A stretch of DNA of 6,474 bases, from NCBI GenBank assembly GCA_947036475.1, contig CAMQRG010000115.1:1-6474 (forward strand). The letters are read 5' to 3'. Position 1 is the first letter of the stretch. The number at the start of each line of letters is the position of its first letter. The position numbers and the translations under genes were made by a program. Under the pieces are notes generated by a model, which made no database searches, was not told where the DNA came from, and saw only the letters and a list, made by a program, of their open reading frames with translations. Of this stretch, positions 4,464 to 6,474 are shown piece by piece. The DNA is from an uncultured Clostridia bacterium. Lineage in GTDB: Bacteria; Bacillota; Clostridia; Lachnospirales; Anaerotignaceae.

Positions 4464-5830
4464 TGCGGGATGAAAGAGCCGCGAAACCTTCCAGCCTTGA
4501 AGCGGAGCGGGCTTTTTTGGGCTGTATGATGCTGGACGCGGAGGCGGCAAGGCTGGGCTGCGGGCTGGTTTCCGCAGAGGATTTTTATTTCCCCGTAAAC
4601 CGTATGGTATTTGAAGCGGCGGAGGCTGTGCGGAAAACGGGCGCGGCGGTGGATGCCGTGACGCTCTGGGCGGAAATGGAGCGGCAGGGAACGGCGGAAC
4701 AGGCAGGCTTTGAAACGCTGGCGCGGATTGCCGGAAGTATCAGCACAAGCGTTAACCTGCGGCATTACGCGGAAGAAATCAAGCGGCTTGCGTATTTCCG
4801 CCGCTGTATATGCGCCTGCGGGGAAATGATGCAGGCGGCATACAGGCAGGACAGCGGCGAAATCGGGCGCGTAATCGCTGGGATACAGGGGGATGGCTAC
4901 GGTGCGGCTGAGGTAAAAACGCTGGCGGATGCAACGGGCGAATACATAGCGGAGTTGAACGAGATTCGCATGAGCGGGAAAACCATTGTCGGCATTCCTA
5001 CGGGTTTTCGTGACTTGGATTTCATGCTGGGCGGTCTGCGGGACGGGGACTTAAACATACTTGCGGCGCGCCCCTCTATGGGGAAAAGCGCGCTTGCGCT
5101 GGACATTGCCCGCAACGCGCAAAAAACGCTTTCCGGCAGGGAACGCGTGGCGTTCTTTTCGCTGGAAATGCCCGCAAAGGCACTCGGCGGGCGCGGGTAC
5201 AGCTCGGAGTACAACGTCGATAACGATTGTTTTTCCGTAGGCACGAATGACGATGGCTGGCTGCGGACGCTGGCGGAGATTGAGAAAAACAGCGCGGATT
5301 TTGAAAGCGGCCCGGGGCGGGTGATACTCAACGATGAGGGCGGTATGACGATGGACAAGATACGCGCCGCCTGTCACGGATACCAGACACAGGGTTTCCG
5401 GCTGCGGCTGGTCGTGGTGGATTATTTGCAGCTAGTTTCGGCAAAGGCGGAAAGCCGTACACAGGAGGTCGGTGCAGTCAGCAGAGGATTAAAACAGCTG
5501 GCAAAGGATTTCCGTTGTCCTGTGCTTGCGCTTTCCCAGCTGACGCGGAAATGTGAGGAACGGGCGGACAAAAGGCCAATGATGTACGACCTGCGCGAAA
5601 GCGGCGATATTGAGCAGGACGCGGATGTCATAATGCTGCTTTACAGGGAGGAATATTATTTCCCAGATACAGAGCGGCGGGGCGTTGCCGAAGTCAATAT
5701 AGCCAAACAGCGGAACGGCCCCACGGGGGTTGTTGAATTGGTTTGGCTGCCGCGCTGTACAACATTCCGAAGTATAGAAAAGACAGGATTCAAGCCGACA
5801 AATGAGAAGCTGCCAACATGGCCGCAGTAG
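4460..5830 (+). CDS. dnaB: Replicative DNA helicase, DnaB family
   Basis: A 456-residue protein, full length for DnaB. It should form a hexameric ring that unwinds the phage fork 5'-3' and recruits primase. Residues 11-115 are the N-terminal DnaB domain (SLEAERAFLGCMMLDAEAA to the YAEEIKRLA helix). The RecA-like domain follows: GIPTGFRDLD..LGGLRDGDL, Walker A ARPSMGKS (203-210), SLEM with the catalytic glutamate E236, Walker B LVVVDYLQL (317-325), ALSQLTRKCEERADKRP and DLRESGDIEQDAD (motif H4), and arginine finger KQRNGPTG (416-423). Nothing essential is missing. ATG at 4460 overlaps the organizer stop; ATG at 4463 is an equally possible start, with GGAAGGTGA upstream. No separate helicase loader gene is visible, so the organizer may load this helicase directly, or a host loader is used. 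Confidence 0.97.
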   Translation: MMRDERAAKPSSLEAERAFLGCMMLDAEAARLGCGLVSAEDFYFPVNRMVFEAAEAVRKTGAAVDAVTLWAEMERQGTAEQAGFETLARIAGSISTSVNLRHYAEEIKRLAYFRRCICACGEMMQAAYRQDSGEIGRVIAGIQGDGYGAAEVKTLADATGEYIAELNEIRMSGKTIVGIPTGFRDLDFMLGGLRDGDLNILAARPSMGKSALALDIARNAQKTLSGRERVAFFSLEMPAKALGGRGYSSEYNVDNDCFSVGTNDDGWLRTLAEIEKNSADFESGPGRVILNDEGGMTMDKIRAACHGYQTQGFRLRLVVVDYLQLVSAKAESRTQEVGAVSRGLKQLAKDFRCPVLALSQLTRKCEERADKRPMMYDLRESGDIEQDADVIMLLYREEYYFPDTERRGVAEVNIAKQRNGPTGVVELVWLPRCTTFRSIEKTGFKPTNEKLPTWPQ

Positions 5831-5862
5831 GCGGCTGTGCAGCGAGGCAAAGCCTCGCCACA
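5831..5862 (+). repeat. Hairpin element, copy B (between dnaB and next gene)
   Basis: It starts on the base after the dnaB stop. GCGAGGC (5842-5848), AAA, GCCTCGC (5852-5858) is a perfect 7-bp stem; TGTG (5836-5839) and CACA (5859-5862) extend it past a CA bulge. No T-run follows, so it is not a classic intrinsic terminator. It ends 7 bp before the GGAGGT ribosome binding site and could affect translation or protect mRNA ends. Confidence 0.82.
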
Positions 5863-5880
5863 AGGAATGGAGGTAGTAAA

Positions 5881-6351
5881 ATGGCTTTGGGAGAGATTGC
5901 AAAGGGGTTGCAGGAGGGATGCTCTGAACAACGTAGCGGGCTTTGCCGCCATGAGGGCAAAATTTCCGGAGAACTGCTGTGGCTGCGGGAAATGCGGAAA
6001 TATGTAAATGAGCATACGCCGGAAAAAATGCAGCCGGATTTTGAAGAAATCAAGGCTTTAGATAATTCCATACTTACGGGTGATAAAGCGGCGGAATACA
6101 GGATTTGCAGGATGATGCTTGAGGTTACACGGAAACGCCGTACTGCGGAGCTTTATAAAAAATATTTAGATTATGCGGAGAAGGCAGAGCGGCGGAAAAA
6201 GGGAGCCGCTGAAAAGTTTATCAGGAACGCGGGGCCGCAGATAAAAGGTCAGCTGGCGGCGATTGAAGTAGAATACGCAGAAGAATTGAAACTGTTGGAA
6301 AAGAAATATGGAGAGGACAGCACGCAGAAGGAGGAAACGGAATGCCTTTGA
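5881..6351 (+). CDS. Unknown helical protein, first of a tandem paralogous pair
   Basis: A 156-residue, highly charged, probably all-helical cytoplasmic protein. The ATG at 5881 has GGAGGT 6-7 bp upstream; an in-frame ATG at 5818 lies inside dnaB and would translate the hairpin. The signature ELLWLREMRKYVN (residues 32-44) recurs in the next gene as ELLWLRDMRKYVN. A helix with RICRMMLEVTRKRRTAELYK and a C-terminal coiled-coil-like stretch (AAIEVEYAEELKLLEKKYGE) follow. Relative to its paralogue it has about 16 extra residues after the first ten, including CSEQRSGLCRHEGK. It overlaps the next gene by 10 bp. Position after dnaB suggests an early phage function; the family is not recognised. Confidence 0.75.
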   Translation: MALGEIAKGLQEGCSEQRSGLCRHEGKISGELLWLREMRKYVNEHTPEKMQPDFEEIKALDNSILTGDKAAEYRICRMMLEVTRKRRTAELYKKYLDYAEKAERRKKGAAEKFIRNAGPQIKGQLAAIEVEYAEELKLLEKKYGEDSTQKEETECL

Positions 6352-6429
6352 CAGAGGTTGTAAGAGAGCTGCAAAAAGTACCTTCGGCTGAATTATTATG
6401 GCTGCGTGATATGCGGAAATATGTTAACC
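6342..6429 (+). CDS. Paralogue of preceding gene, 3'-truncated by contig end
   Basis: Only 29 codons are real. AAGGAGG (6328-6334) lies 7 bp before the ATG, so the start is secure although the gene begins within the last 10 bp of its neighbour. The start M-P-L-T-E-V-V-R-E-L-Q parallels M-A-L-G-E-I-A-K-G-L-Q of the first copy, and ELLWLRDMRKYVN matches it at 12 of 13 residues. Past 6429 the frame runs into adapter and would give the artefactual peptide SYTHLTLPTT. The tandem arrangement suggests gene duplication. Function unknown. Confidence 0.8.
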
Positions 6430-6474
6430 CTGTCTCTTATACACATCTGACGCTGCCGACGACTCCTTACGTGT
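6430..6474 (-). other. Nextera read-1 adapter (reverse) with i5 index, not biological
   Basis: CTGTCTCTTATACACATCT is the reversed Tn5 mosaic end, followed by the rest of the read-1 adapter to 6462. CTCCTTAC (6463-6470) is the reverse complement of GTAAGGAG, the Nextera index known as S505/N505 as I recall it. GTGT (6471-6474) begins the P5 flow-cell sequence. Confidence 0.98.

Noticed and set aside
4139..4765. 208-codon leftward open frame under the organizer and dnaB
   Set aside because: It is antisense to two clearly recognised genes in GC-rich sequence, with an Arg/Pro/Ser-rich product and no ribosome binding site.
5842..5858. Intrinsic terminator after dnaB
   Set aside because: The stem is strong but no T-run follows, and the next gene starts 22 bp later with a good ribosome binding site.

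Overview
The window is an assembled fragment of a temperate phage or related mobile element from a Gram-positive Bacillota host, most likely a gut-type clostridium. The evidence is the strong AAAGGAGG-type ribosome binding sites, tightly packed short genes, several XRE-type regulators, and a phage-style replication set: single-strand binding protein, replisome organizer and DnaB helicase. No integrase, structural gene, tRNA, rRNA, CRISPR array or transposase is visible, so phage, prophage and other element cannot be told apart. Both ends are not biological. Bases 1-31 and 6430-6474 are Illumina Nextera adapter, the latter with an index read-through, so the real DNA is 32-6429 and its first and last genes are cut.

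Left part (32-3048): a truncated HTH protein and a complete 62-residue XRE protein, a small membrane protein, a DDYC-containing small protein, a protein of the family often labelled 'replication terminator protein', a larger phage protein resembling DUF2303/YfdQ, and ssb. These read rightward, with short gaps, small overlaps, or stop codons lying inside the next gene's ribosome binding site. A further small XRE protein (2661-2882) closes this run. It collides tail to tail with the only leftward gene, an XRE repressor-like protein (3048-2815), and the two share 68 bp.

Centre (3049-3149): a control region. It holds a perfect consensus sigma-A promoter, TTGACA-17-TATAAT, pointing right. A 15-bp inverted repeat with one mismatch brackets the promoter, and a second 7-bp-arm dyad lies just after the expected transcription start. 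This looks like a lysis/lysogeny-type switch in which the leftward XRE protein represses the rightward replication operon.

Right part (3150-6429): a coiled-coil plus four-cysteine protein, a phage replisome organizer (winged helix, EK linker, C-terminal domain), a DnaB-type replicative helicase coupled to it by an ATGA overlap, and two tandem paralogous genes of unknown function, the second cut by the contig end. The organizer gene contains five in-phase 10-bp repeats followed by a 42-bp purine tract at its interdomain linker, a layout reminiscent of the lambda origin inside gene O. A hairpin element occurs twice, once inside the organizer gene and once after dnaB, with a base pair of the stem gained or lost on both sides. 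The ssb gene carries a perfect 12-bp hairpin near its start.
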